Shown here: positions 55,258-63,319 of the stretch, in pieces
Numbering within the stretch: the first letter of the stretch is position 1
Layout of the letters: every line of letters begins with the position of its first letter
Assembly: GCF_005144585.1 (NCBI RefSeq)
Contig: NZ_SSMQ01000020.1
Coordinates: forward strand, 114,045 to 178,044
Length of the DNA stretch: 64,000 nt
Direction: 5' to 3'
DNA from: Polyangium fumosum
GTDB taxonomy: Bacteria > Myxococcota_A > Polyangia > Polyangiales > Polyangiaceae
Position numbers and translations under genes: made by a program
Notes under the pieces: generated by a model
What the model was told of the DNA's origin: nothing
Databases searched by the model: none
Seen by the model: the letters and a program-made list of their open reading frames with translations, nothing else

Positions 55258-58200
55258 CGCGCCTCGCGCTCCGAAATCCGCTGGCGGTCCTCGTCCTCAG
55301 CATTGCATTGATGGTCTTCTCCGCGGTCGTCACGCCGCGGATGGCCGTCGACACCTTCCCCGAGCTCACGCCGCCCGTGCTCATCGTCGGCACGCTCGCC
55401 TCGGGGCTCGGGCCCAAGGACGTCGAAAAGACGATCACCTGGCGCCTCGAAAAATTCATCGCGGCCACGCCCGGCGTCGACCACATCAAGAGCGAGTCCC
55501 GAAACAGCCTCAGCATCATTTACGTGTGGCTCAAATGGGGCACCGACCTCAACGCCGCGCAATCGCTGGTGCAGCAGCAGGTCGCGTTCGCGATGTCCTC
55601 CGTCCCGAAGACGCTCGGCGTCCTGCCGCCCTTCGTCCTGCAATACGATCCCTCGAACGCCCCCCTCATCCAGATCGCCGTCCACGGGGGCGGCCTCACC
55701 GGGCCGCAGCTTTATGATTTCGCGGTCAACACCGTCGAGCCCATCATCGAGGGCATCCCGGGCGTGGCCAGCGCCTCGCCGAACGGCGGCCGCGAGCGCC
55801 AGATCAACGTCGTCGTCGACCCCGTGCGCGCCGAGGCGCGTGGCGTGACCGCAGGCGAGATCGCCGCCGCGGTGGACAAGGCCAACGCGCTCTTGCCCTC
55901 GGGCCGCTTCATGGGCGCGGGCTTCGAGGCGAACGTGTACACGAACGCGGTCGCGCCGCGCGTGTCCGACATCGGCGAGGCCGTCGTGAGGCTCGTGGGC
56001 GGCCACCCGGTGCTCGTGCGCGACGTGGCCACGGTCGAGGACGGCGGGACGCTCCCCACGCAGTTCGTCTCCATCGACGGAAAACCGGCCGTCTACCTCA
56101 ACGTGCTGCGGATCCCCGGCGGGAACACGGTGCAGATCGTCGAATCGATCCGCGAGGCGCTCGCGCACCTGCCGGAGCTGCCGCCCGGGATGGTCGTGCA
56201 GCCCATCTTCGATCAATCGACGTTCGTCGAGGGCGCGATGAAGGGGCTCAAGCGCGAGATCGTGCAGGCCCTTTTCCTCATCGCGGGCGTCATCCTGATC
56301 TTCCTCCAGAGCGGGCGCTCGGTGCTCATCGCGGCCATCTCCGTGCCGCTCAGCTTCGCGGTCATCCTGCTCGTCCTCTACGCGACCGGCCAATCCCTCA
56401 ATGCCTTCACGCTGGGCGGGCTGACGCTCGCCATGGGGCCACTCGTCGACATCTCGGTCGTCGTGCTCGAATCGATCCACCGCAGGCGGCTCGCCGGCGA
56501 GGACGACGCGACGGCCGCGCTCCGAGGCGCAAACCTCGTCGCCGGGCCCGCGCTCGCCGCGTCGCTCTGCACGATCGCGGTGCTCCTGCCGGTCGTCCTC
56601 TTGACCGGACTCGCGAAAAAGCTCTTTTCCCCGCTCGCGCTCACCGTCGCCTCGGCGATGGTCGCCGGATACTTCGTGAGCATGCTGGTGACGCCCGTCG
56701 CCTGCCGTTATCTGCTCGGCCACAGCGAGCCGGGGAAACTCGCGCGCGCGTTCGAACGCGTCGTCGACAGGCTCGCGGGGGCGTATGCAGCGGCGCTCCG
56801 GGCGGCGCTCGAACACCGGGGCGCCGTCGTCCTCGCGACCCTCGTGCTCGTCGTGGCCAGCGCCTACGGCGCCTCCCGCCTCCCGAGCACATTTTTCCCG
56901 GAGATCGACGAATCGATGGAGCGCGTCTACGTGCGCCTCGCGCCCGGGACCTCGCTCGAAGAATCGACGCGCATCTTCCAGGAAATCGGGCAGGCCTTGC
57001 GGGACGAATTGCCCAAGGAAGAGGTCGAGCTCGTGCTCATGAACGTCGGGGCCCCGAGCAAGGCCCGCGCGAAGATGAACAGCCCGAACGCCGGCCCGCA
57101 CATGGGGTTTCTCCGCGTCGCGCTCGTGCCACCCGAGAAACGCTCGCATTCGCAGCGCGAGATCGCCGACAAGATGCGCGCCATCCTCGCGCGCCGTTTC
57201 CCCGGCGTGGAGTTCTTGCAGGCGCCCGGCGGGCTCGTGTCGAGCGTCTTCTCGAATGGATACATGGCCCCGCTCGTCGTCGAGGTGCGCGGCGAGAACC
57301 TCGAAGAGCTCGACGAGCAGGCCCGCGCCGTCGCCGAGGTCGCCCGGACCGTGCCGGGCGTGCGCGACATCTTCACCACGCTCGACCTCGCGTACCCAGA
57401 GCTGCGCCTCGCCACCGACCGGCAGGAAGCCGGCCTCGTCGGCGTGACCGCGCGCGCCGCGGCGCAGACGACGCTCGAAGCGACGCTCGGCAACATCAAT
57501 GCACCCTCGGTCTGGGTCGACGGATCAAATGGCCAGTCCTATTACGTGGTCACCGCATACGACCGCGGGATCGTGAAGGAGGCCGACCGGCTCCGCGAGA
57601 TCCCGATCCGCGCAACAGCCTCAGGCGCCGTCACCCTCGGCAGTTATGGCACGATCGAGCGCTCCGCGGGCCCAATCTCCATCGAGCGCAACCACCTCCA
57701 GCGCGTCGCGCACGTCCTCATGCAAACCGAAGGGCGGGATCTCGGCAGCGCCGGCGCCGACCTCGAAGCGCGCCTCCGGCAGGATCCCCGCACCCGCGAC
57801 GTGCATTTCGCCATGGCCGGCCAGGTCGAGCTGATGCGCACGACATTCGGCGGCCTCGGCGTCGCGCTCGGCCTCGCCGTCATGGTCGTCTTCATGATCA
57901 TGACCATTCAATTCAAGTCGCTTCGCCTGCCGCTCGTCATGTTATTCACCATCCCCGTATGCCTCGTCGGCATCACGCTGGCACTCCTCGGCGCGCGCGA
58001 CGGGTTTTCCATTCCCGCGCTCATGGGGATCCTGATGGTCATCGGCATTGCCGTCTCGAACGGCATCCTGCTCGTCGACCACGCAAACCGCGCGTTCCAG
58101 GAAGGGAAAGACGTCCTCGAAGCAGCCGTCGAAGCCGGGCGCGCGCGCTTCAGCCCAATCGCGATGACAAGCCTCGCCACCATCATCAGCCTGCTGCCGA

Positions 58201-58361
58201 CGGCGCTCGGCCTCGAACACGGAACGGAGTCAAACCGCCCCCTGGCCCTCGCCGTCACCGGCGGCCTCGCCTCGTCCACCCTCCTGTCGCTCTTCCTCGT
58301 GCCCTCGATGTTCGTGTTTCTCGCCAAACGAAGGACCGAGGACGTGCTGCCCGTCGAATGA
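55254..58361 (+). CDS. RND-family efflux transporter permease
   Basis: A 1,035-residue, 12-helix inner-membrane pump. It starts with LRNPLAVLVLSIALMVFS and VDTFPELTPPVLIV, with two large periplasmic loops. Helix 4 carries a single acidic residue D399 (AMGPLVDISVVVLES), as in non-AcrB subgroups, rather than the Asp-Asp pair of AcrB. GNINAPSVWVDGSNGQ and ERNHLQRVAHV lie in the second loop. Its substrate cannot be read from the sequence; metal-specific methionine clusters are not obvious, so drugs, lipids or other small molecules are possible. The start overlaps the adaptor stop (ATGA). Confidence 0.93.
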   Translation: MTRLALRNPLAVLVLSIALMVFSAVVTPRMAVDTFPELTPPVLIVGTLASGLGPKDVEKTITWRLEKFIAATPGVDHIKSESRNSLSIIYVWLKWGTDLNAAQSLVQQQVAFAMSSVPKTLGVLPPFVLQYDPSNAPLIQIAVHGGGLTGPQLYDFAVNTVEPIIEGIPGVASASPNGGRERQINVVVDPVRAEARGVTAGEIAAAVDKANALLPSGRFMGAGFEANVYTNAVAPRVSDIGEAVVRLVGGHPVLVRDVATVEDGGTLPTQFVSIDGKPAVYLNVLRIPGGNTVQIVESIREALAHLPELPPGMVVQPIFDQSTFVEGAMKGLKREIVQALFLIAGVILIFLQSGRSVLIAAISVPLSFAVILLVLYATGQSLNAFTLGGLTLAMGPLVDISVVVLESIHRRRLAGEDDATAALRGANLVAGPALAASLCTIAVLLPVVLLTGLAKKLFSPLALTVASAMVAGYFVSMLVTPVACRYLLGHSEPGKLARAFERVVDRLAGAYAAALRAALEHRGAVVLATLVLVVASAYGASRLPSTFFPEIDESMERVYVRLAPGTSLEESTRIFQEIGQALRDELPKEEVELVLMNVGAPSKARAKMNSPNAGPHMGFLRVALVPPEKRSHSQREIADKMRAILARRFPGVEFLQAPGGLVSSVFSNGYMAPLVVEVRGENLEELDEQARAVAEVARTVPGVRDIFTTLDLAYPELRLATDRQEAGLVGVTARAAAQTTLEATLGNINAPSVWVDGSNGQSYYVVTAYDRGIVKEADRLREIPIRATASGAVTLGSYGTIERSAGPISIERNHLQRVAHVLMQTEGRDLGSAGADLEARLRQDPRTRDVHFAMAGQVELMRTTFGGLGVALGLAVMVVFMIMTIQFKSLRLPLVMLFTIPVCLVGITLALLGARDGFSIPALMGILMVIGIAVSNGILLVDHANRAFQEGKDVLEAAVEAGRARFSPIAMTSLATIISLLPTALGLEHGTESNRPLALAVTGGLASSTLLSLFLVPSMFVFLAKRRTEDVLPVE

Positions 58362-58401
58362 ACGGAGGCCTTCGAGGGTGTTCCACAGCCAGCGGTAGCC
58401 C

Positions 58402-58583
58402 GGGGCGCTGCCCCGGACCCCGCGGGGGGCTGTCCGCCCCCTCGACCCCGGACCAGCGAGGCGCTGGACCCAGGGTTGAAAAACTGCGCTCCGCGCAGTT
58501 TTTCAAACAGGCCGACGAAGAAGCCGGGGGGACAGCAGAAGCCGCAGCGCGGCTGTCTTGGTGGGGAACGCCGCCGCCGGTCA
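58402..58583. repeat. Dispersed double-hairpin element, truncated copy D
   Basis: The left module and part of the core are intact (hairpin arms 58476-58489 and 58493-58506, loop TCC, A5/T5 tracts), but homology to copies B and C stops near 58583, so the right hairpin is missing. It lies 40 bp behind the RND permease, where its hairpin could end transcription. Confidence 0.85.
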
Positions 58584-59028
58584 AGGCCAGGGATGATCCT
58601 GGCTACCAAAGGCCGCAGCGCGGACAGGTCGGCGGCCAACGGCTCGTCGCATGAGGTCGTGGCGTGACGTGGTGGCCTCACGCTCCAAACAGCACGGCTC
58701 CGTCCCTCCACGTGATGGGGTCGTAGGTCTTCGGGCGAGGAGCCCATGGTCTCCTGCATCGCGGCCATCTCTCGACGCCACGAGCCCGCCGCTCCTTCCA
58801 TCGTCCCCGTTCCTCCAAGGCACGGCCTCGTTCCTCCAAGGCACGGCCTCGTACCTCCGGAGGCTCGACGGCAGGTAGTGGGGTACTTTCAGGCGAAGTG
58901 GGCCAGTTTGACGTAATCGCGTGACTTCGGCGCTACGGTTGCCGGGCCTGAAAAGGCGCCGCCCCGAAGGGTTTGCCGACCCCCGGGGCGACTTGGCCGC
59001 AACCCCGTACTGACCGGAGTCGCAACCC
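58584..59028. other. Gene-poor stretch with direct repeats and possible IS remnants
   Basis: 445 bp without a convincing gene. A perfect 21-bp direct duplication GTTCCTCCAAGGCACGGCCTC occupies 58809-58829 and 58830-58850. Two similar words, AGTGGGGTACTTTCAGG (near 58877) and AGTGGGCCAGTTTGACG (near 58897), about 20 bp apart resemble the multiple terminal repeats of IS21-type elements. Related words recur near 63566 and 63591. Confidence 0.5.
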
Positions 59029-59361
59029 ATGCTTCGTTTAGTCCACCCTGCCCCGCGGGGCCAAGGGACTCGTCCGCCCAAGAGCGGCAAGAGCCCGACC
59101 CTCACGCCGTCGGCCGATGAGCGCGCCCACATGCGGGCTGCCGAACGCAACATCGCCCGCGCCTACGGTGGGCGGGCCGTGCTCGCGTCCGTAATGGGGG
59201 TCTCCGTGAAGATCCTCGCGCGGATCCCGCACGAGACGTCCTACGCCGTCGCCGTGCTGCTCGCGCGCGCCGGGAGCATCACCGTCGAGCAAGTTCTCTC
59301 CGGGCGTCCCCACGTCGCGGGCGCGTGCGCGCTCTGCGGGCGGAAAGGGGGCGCGTCGTGA
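59029..59361 (+). CDS. Small helix-turn-helix-like protein 1 of a coupled cassette
   Basis: A 110-residue protein. Residues ~34-95 form a compact helical unit (AERNIARAYGGRAVLASVMG, VSVKILARIPHETSYAVAVLL, ARAGSITVEQVLSG) whose layout matches Cro/XRE-like domains and the two following proteins. A C-terminal CALCGRKGG pair might bind metal. The N-terminus is basic and Pro-rich. No family is recognised with certainty. The stop shares a base with the next ATG. Confidence 0.6.
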   Translation: MLRLVHPAPRGQGTRPPKSGKSPTLTPSADERAHMRAAERNIARAYGGRAVLASVMGVSVKILARIPHETSYAVAVLLARAGSITVEQVLSGRPHVAGACALCGRKGGAS

Positions 59362-59684
59362 TGGCCGCGTCCCGCTTTCGCGGTCGGCCTCTCCGCGGCT
59401 CGGACCTCATCGAGATCCAGCGGGCGAACCTCCGCGCCCTGCTGCGCCATCTTCGCCGCGAGCATGGGACGTGGATTGCCGTGGCGCACAAGCTCGGCTT
59501 CCGCCGTTCGTTCGTGCTCGCGTTCTTCGACGGGACGGAGCCCGGGAACATGGCGCTCGCGCGGAGCATCGCGCGCGCCGTGGGGCTCTCCCTGGACGAT
59601 GCCCTTGCCGGGAAGGCGCCGCCCCGCAAGGCTCCGGCGCTCTCCCTCGTGACGCCTCCGAAGCGGAAGGGAGGCGCATCGTGA
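59361..59684 (+). CDS. Small helix-turn-helix-like protein 2 of a coupled cassette
   Basis: A 107-residue basic protein. The central part (LRALLRHLRREHGTWIAVAH, KLGFRRSFVLAFFDGTEPGN, MALARSIARAVGLSLDDALAGK) follows the XRE/Cro-like pattern: helix, HTH with a short turn, then a helix and the SLDDALAGK ending also seen in protein 1 (TVEQVLSGR) and protein 3 (EVESLVRGD). ATG at 59361 overlaps the previous stop and its own stop overlaps the next GTG. It is likely to bind DNA; the target is unknown. Confidence 0.62.
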   Translation: MAASRFRGRPLRGSDLIEIQRANLRALLRHLRREHGTWIAVAHKLGFRRSFVLAFFDGTEPGNMALARSIARAVGLSLDDALAGKAPPRKAPALSLVTPPKRKGGAS

Positions 59685-59953
59685 GCGAGCCCGACCAGGA
59701 CCACGACGACCAGGGCCCGCTGAGCCTCCCCGCGGTTCTCACGGACGAGCAGGCGGCGCGGGTCCGAAAGGCGCTCGCGCCCCATGTCGCGGCGCGCGGG
59801 CTGTGGAAGGCTGCCGACGCGATCGGCTATGCGCCGATGTACGTACGCGCCGTCCTCCACGGCGAGATCGCCTGCACGCTCCACTTCGCCACGTGCGTCG
59901 CGCACGCGCTCGACGTCGAGGTGGAATCCCTCGTCCGAGGGGACAGCACGTGA
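59681..59953 (+). CDS. Small helix-turn-helix-like protein 3 of a coupled cassette
   Basis: A 90-residue protein with an acidic N-terminus and a helical unit KALAPHVAARGLWKAADAIG, YAPMYVRAVLHGEIACTLHF, ATCVAHALDVEVESLVRGD that parallels proteins 1 and 2. GTG at 59681 overlaps the previous stop (GTGA) and GGGAGG lies 8 bases upstream. The stop overlaps the next GTG. Divergence among the three suggests old duplications. Confidence 0.6.
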   Translation: MSEPDQDHDDQGPLSLPAVLTDEQAARVRKALAPHVAARGLWKAADAIGYAPMYVRAVLHGEIACTLHFATCVAHALDVEVESLVRGDST

Positions 59954-60777
59954 TCCGGCAGCGCGCCTCCCCCGGTGGGGGCGCGCCGATCGTCGAAGCG
60001 GACGCGGAGGACATCGAGGCCATGCGCCCTATGCTCCTCCGCCATGCCCGCGCGATCGGCGTGGAACGGCGGCATGTGGACGACGTCGTCCAGGAGACGA
60101 TGATCACGACGTGGGAGGCCCTGGCCGAAGGGCGCGTGCGCGGCGGGGAGCGCACGCCGTCCGAAGCGTCCTTGCTGGGCTTCATGAGGCAGACGGCGTG
60201 GTATCACGCGCAGAACCTCTCGCGGCGCGCGTCGACGCTGCACGAGGTCCCCGCGTCAGCGCTTCGGGACGTTCCGATCCTCGCGTCGCCGGACCCGACG
60301 CCCGGCATCGAGGCGCGGGACCTGCTCGCGCGGGTCATGGCGTCGAGCCCGAGCGTTGCCCACGTCGTGGAGCTGGCCGCTCGCGGGTTCATCGGCGCCG
60401 ACGCGGCGCGAGCCGCGGGACAACCACGGGCGACGTTCTACGCCCACGAGAAGCGGCTACGCGCCGCCCTCCGGAAGCTCGGGGCGACTCCCGCTCCAGA
60501 GCAGGCCCCCCGCCCCACGTGGAAGCAGCGGAAGCGGCGACGGTGGGGGCGCCTCTCGCGCCCCCCCCTCCTTCAGTTGTCGCTGGATGCAGTTGCCAGT
60601 CCAGGACGTGGCACGCGATATACGGGTAGCACGATGGGGGGCACCCCCAGGCGGCCACTCGTGTCCTGTACGACTTCGCGCAGATATGGCCACGCATTGT
60701 ATACCGCATTCACGGCCGCGAAGCTGCCGAACAGCTTGTCACGCATCTCGATGGGCGGCGGTTCCACTTTCAGATAA
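59950..60777 (+). CDS. ECF-like sigma factor, C-terminus probably altered by an insertion
   Basis: A 275-residue reading. Region 2 (about 30-95) resembles sigma-70: RRHVDDVVQETMITTWEALA and LLGFMRQTAWYHAQNLSRRAS. Region 4 (about 137-180) reads HVVELAARGFIGADAARAAG, QPRATFYAHEKRLRAALRKL. After residue ~205 the sequence becomes composition-poor and unlike any sigma factor, at the point (about 60570) where GC content falls and the convergent SecB-like gene ends, giving a 205-bp antisense overlap. The native end was probably replaced. The GTG start at 59950 overlaps the preceding stop (GTGA). Confidence 0.65.
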   Translation: MIRQRASPGGGAPIVEADAEDIEAMRPMLLRHARAIGVERRHVDDVVQETMITTWEALAEGRVRGGERTPSEASLLGFMRQTAWYHAQNLSRRASTLHEVPASALRDVPILASPDPTPGIEARDLLARVMASSPSVAHVVELAARGFIGADAARAAGQPRATFYAHEKRLRAALRKLGATPAPEQAPRPTWKQRKRRRWGRLSRPPLLQLSLDAVASPGRGTRYTGSTMGGTPRRPLVSCTTSRRYGHALYTAFTAAKLPNSLSRISMGGGSTFR

Positions 60778-61172
60778 TATTCAAGGTAGAACTCTGCCGC
60801 GATGTTGACGAGCGCATTGCCCGATTCACGAGTTTCCGCCGTTGGAGATGCGGTAGGCTCGCGTTCCAAGGACACAGTTAGACCAACGGTCACCCGGATC
60901 AGACTCTGTGCCTCATCGAACACAAAACTATGCGTCGGGCTGCCAACAACCGTAGCGTATTCGCTGGAGAGCAAATTACGGATGCTGCTCCGCATTTCTG
61001 CCGAAATGCGGACAAGTCGCACGTCGTTCAGCTCAACGTAGCGCGCCACCAGGGCTGCCGCATTAACCGCCTGCAATTCAGCCGTCGGCTCGGCCTGTTC
61101 CGGTGAAGGCGGCGACTCTTTCCGCTGCGGCGCAGCCTTCTTGCCTTTCTTAGCAAGTTTAGCAGTGCTCAT
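60573..61172 (-). CDS. SecB-like chaperone of a toxin-antitoxin-chaperone (TAC) system
   Basis: A 199-residue protein. A Lys-rich N-terminal tail (1-~35) precedes a SecB-like fold: YVELNDVRLVRISAEM, then VGLTVSLEREPT, NALVNIAAEFYLEYYLKV and NAVYNAWPYLREVVQDTSGR, LGVPPIVLPVYRVPRP. The last part mirrors the SecB ..FPYARE.......F..L.L.P.NF motif. Solitary SecB-like proteins in TA operons stabilise the antitoxin. It lies 7 bp after the antitoxin stop and is co-oriented with toxin and antitoxin. GC content is lower than in the surroundings. Confidence 0.75.
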   Translation of the reverse strand: MSTAKLAKKGKKAAPQRKESPPSPEQAEPTAELQAVNAAALVARYVELNDVRLVRISAEMRSSIRNLLSSEYATVVGSPTHSFVFDEAQSLIRVTVGLTVSLEREPTASPTAETRESGNALVNIAAEFYLEYYLKVEPPPIEMRDKLFGSFAAVNAVYNAWPYLREVVQDTSGRLGVPPIVLPVYRVPRPGLATASSDN

Positions 61173-61179
61173 GTCATGC

Positions 61180-61674
61180 TCACGAAGCCCAAGATAAGTG
61201 GCATCCAGCTGCCACATCCCACATTGAAACGGGGGAAGCCCCCACCTCGGGGGCTTCCTGTGAGACGTTACGGTCCCGATCCCATGCGGTTACATCACGG
61301 GCATCGGGGTGAGTGACATGCGCCTCCACCAGAGAAGTCCAGTCCGGTGCAGGTTCAAGGCATACAGGCCCAGCGTCCGCCGTCCGCGGGCGTAGCCAGA
61401 TATGGAGTTCATAATCGCAGGCGGCGGCAAGCTCGCTCATCGTGTCGAGCGTCAGGTTGCGACCAAGCCGCAAGCACTGAGAGACGAACGACCGACTTTT
61501 GCCGATTCGGGCGGCAAGTTCATGCCGTGCCAACCCAGCGCGCTTCATCGCCGCTTCCAACTGCTCGCAAAACTCACGACTCGCACGCTCTTGATCGAAT
61601 ACGAGCCGGAATTCGTTATTTGCGAGCTGCTGCTCCAGCCAGCTCAGAGCCTCCGGGTTAGATTTTGCGCTCAT
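61180..61674 (-). CDS. HigA-like XRE antitoxin with C-terminal extension
   Basis: A 164-residue protein. The XRE helix-turn-helix lies at about 37-92 (EQLEAAMKRAGLARHELAAR, IGKSRSFVSQCLRLGRNLTL, DTMSELAAACDYELHI). Unlike ordinary ~95-residue HigA antitoxins it continues for ~70 residues, ending PVSMWDVAAGCHLSWAS. In known TAC systems such a hydrophobic C-terminal segment (chaperone-addiction region) makes the antitoxin depend on its SecB-like chaperone, encoded next. ATG at 61674 overlaps the toxin stop (ATGA). Confidence 0.75.
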   Translation of the reverse strand: MSAKSNPEALSWLEQQLANNEFRLVFDQERASREFCEQLEAAMKRAGLARHELAARIGKSRSFVSQCLRLGRNLTLDTMSELAAACDYELHIWLRPRTADAGPVCLEPAPDWTSLVEAHVTHPDARDVTAWDRDRNVSQEAPEVGASPVSMWDVAAGCHLSWAS

Positions 61675-62231
61675 TTCCGTTTCCCTCCGGGCAGTTGTTT
61701 TAGGTTGGGCTTGCCTGAGGGCCCTTGTGGTGGGTATTTACTTTTTCGTTGTTCGTAGTCAGCCTTGATGCGCGCTGCCATCTTTATTTCTCTGGGGTCG
61801 ACATCGTCCTCCTTTTTGCCGCCGAACCCATGGGTGAGAACAATTATTCCCTGTGCTCCGTCAGCAAAACACGGTATCCGCGATTGGCTTTGATTGTCTT
61901 TAAAACACGAAAGGCCATCGGCTTCCTTGTTGCGCTTCCCGTTCCACGCGTGATAATACTTGAACGGAAGATGGCCTTCCTGACAGAATGATTGGAAGTG
62001 GATGGCAAAGCGAGCCTTCGCGCCGTGATCCAGTTTCTCCAAAAATTCCAGCGCGGGGACACTTCCGTCCTCGCGCCTGTAGGCGTAGATGGTGCGCTTG
62101 GGTCCAGCCGCGACGAGCTGGGCCAGTTGTTGCGGCAAGGTCGCCACATGTGCGCTGTTAACACATAGCTTAACAGCTAGCAAGAGAGAAGCCATCCAAG
62201 AGCACAAGCCTGGCAGTTCGTTCAGACCCAT
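61671..62231 (-). CDS. HigB/Gp49-like toxin of the TAC system
   Basis: A protein of up to 186 residues (ATG 62231); GTG at 62147 gives 158 and a more family-like N-terminus just before KRTIYAYRREDGSVP. The core ALEFLEKLDHGAKARFAIHF, LPFKYYHAWNG and IIVLTHGFGGKKEDDVDPRE, IKMAARIKADYEQRK follows the HigB/phage Gp49 (RelE-superfamily) plan, including the conserved HGFxKK ending where helix residues A..R..DY follow. Such toxins cleave mRNA on the ribosome. The gene is of lower GC content than its surroundings. It begins inside the last codons of the IS1-like transposase gene. Confidence 0.75.
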   Translation of the reverse strand: MGLNELPGLCSWMASLLLAVKLCVNSAHVATLPQQLAQLVAAGPKRTIYAYRREDGSVPALEFLEKLDHGAKARFAIHFQSFCQEGHLPFKYYHAWNGKRNKEADGLSCFKDNQSQSRIPCFADGAQGIIVLTHGFGGKKEDDVDPREIKMAARIKADYEQRKSKYPPQGPSGKPNLKQLPGGKRK

Positions 62232-63319
62232 GGCGGCTCGAAGAGTGAGAGCTGAACAGGCGATCTGGGGCCTTGTTCTTGCCGGAGGGGTTCCTGTGGC
62301 GGCTTCATCTCCACGCGTGTCATGGTCGTATCTTCTTGAGACACCACTGGGGGCGTAGGCACGTCGCTCGGCTTGGCCTTCCCGCCGTCGACGACGCGGA
62401 GAAAGCCGCGTCCGTTGGGCAGCTCCCGCGCCGGGCCTTCCGGCACGCGGGACGCGAGCGCTTTCTTCTCCGGCCGCTCGACCGGCGCAGCCGAGAGGAT
62501 CGCCTGCATGAACTCCTCCAGCGACCAGACCCTATCCGTCACGCCCGCGGCCATTGCAGGCGTGACGCGAAGCGACGAGACCACGTGGCAGAGGTTGTAG
62601 TACGCGTAGCAGAGCGAGATCGCGGCGCGGTGGTTCTCGGCTTTCTTGCTGAACGCGTAGCAGAGCCGGCGGAGCCGCCCGATCGTGTGGCGCATAGTGG
62701 CGTTCTGGCGCTCGACGTAGGCCGTTGAAACCTTCCCCATGTCGGGCGCCCCGAAGATCGTCTTCTTCGTGATGAACGGGTCGCGGGGCGGCTCATAACG
62801 GTGGTCGTCATCGCGGCGTCGCTTGCTCGTGTAGTTCTTCGACATCTGCGCGTAGTCGACGCCGGGCCCAAAGCTCGCCCCGACGGCGGCCACGTAGGGC
62901 GCGAACCCGTCCGTCGCGACCATGGGCATCACGACCAGGCGTGCGCGGACGTCGGTCATGAACTCCCGCGCGCTCTGCTCGTCCCGCTTCCCCACGTGCC
63001 ACGCGATGACGAACCGGCTCGACGTGTCGAGCGCCACGAACGTGTATGCCTCGCCGACGTCGGGTCCGTCCTCGAGCGTGACGCGGGCCTGCTTCTTCCC
63101 GACGTAGCTCCAAATCTCATCGCACTGGATAAGCGAGCACCGGAGGCCACGCGCGAGCGCGTTGTGCAGTCGCTCCGCGCCCTGCCCGAACGTGAGCGCG
63201 AGGCGGCGAACCGTCTTCCGATCGACGTCGGTCATGCGCTCGACGGCACGCTCGCTGTTGCCGTCGACCAAAGCAGCAAGCACGCGGAGACGCTTCTCCG
63301 GATCCAGGACGTTCGCCAT
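62222..63319 (-). CDS. IS1-family-like DDE transposase
   Basis: A 365-residue protein. The N-terminal helix-turn-helix (ERMTDVDRKTVRRLALTFGQG) is followed by a catalytic core with candidates D67 (IQCDEIWSYVGKK), D137 (VATDGFAPY) and E203 (AYVERQNATMRH), and FSKKAENHRAAISLCYAYYN, all typical of IS1 and its relatives. An unusual ~100-residue Pro-rich C-terminal tail ends SLFEPPWV. ATG at 63319 has GAGGGGACC directly upstream. Its 3' end overlaps the toxin start, so the TAC genes may depend on transcription from it. I cannot define the element's terminal repeats. Confidence 0.82.
   Translation of the reverse strand: MANVLDPEKRLRVLAALVDGNSERAVERMTDVDRKTVRRLALTFGQGAERLHNALARGLRCSLIQCDEIWSYVGKKQARVTLEDGPDVGEAYTFVALDTSSRFVIAWHVGKRDEQSAREFMTDVRARLVVMPMVATDGFAPYVAAVGASFGPGVDYAQMSKNYTSKRRRDDDHRYEPPRDPFITKKTIFGAPDMGKVSTAYVERQNATMRHTIGRLRRLCYAFSKKAENHRAAISLCYAYYNLCHVVSSLRVTPAMAAGVTDRVWSLEEFMQAILSAAPVERPEKKALASRVPEGPARELPNGRGFLRVVDGGKAKPSDVPTPPVVSQEDTTMTRVEMKPPQEPLRQEQGPRSPVQLSLFEPPWV

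Noticed and set aside
57908..58801. Minus-strand frame of 297 codons across the RND end and copy D
   Set aside because: It consists of antisense of the permease and of the repeat element; no family features.
58587..59028. Minus-strand 190-codon frame as a transposase fragment
   Set aside because: No DDE or IstB motif is visible; the 21-bp duplication gives a repeated EAVPWRN but nothing recognisable.
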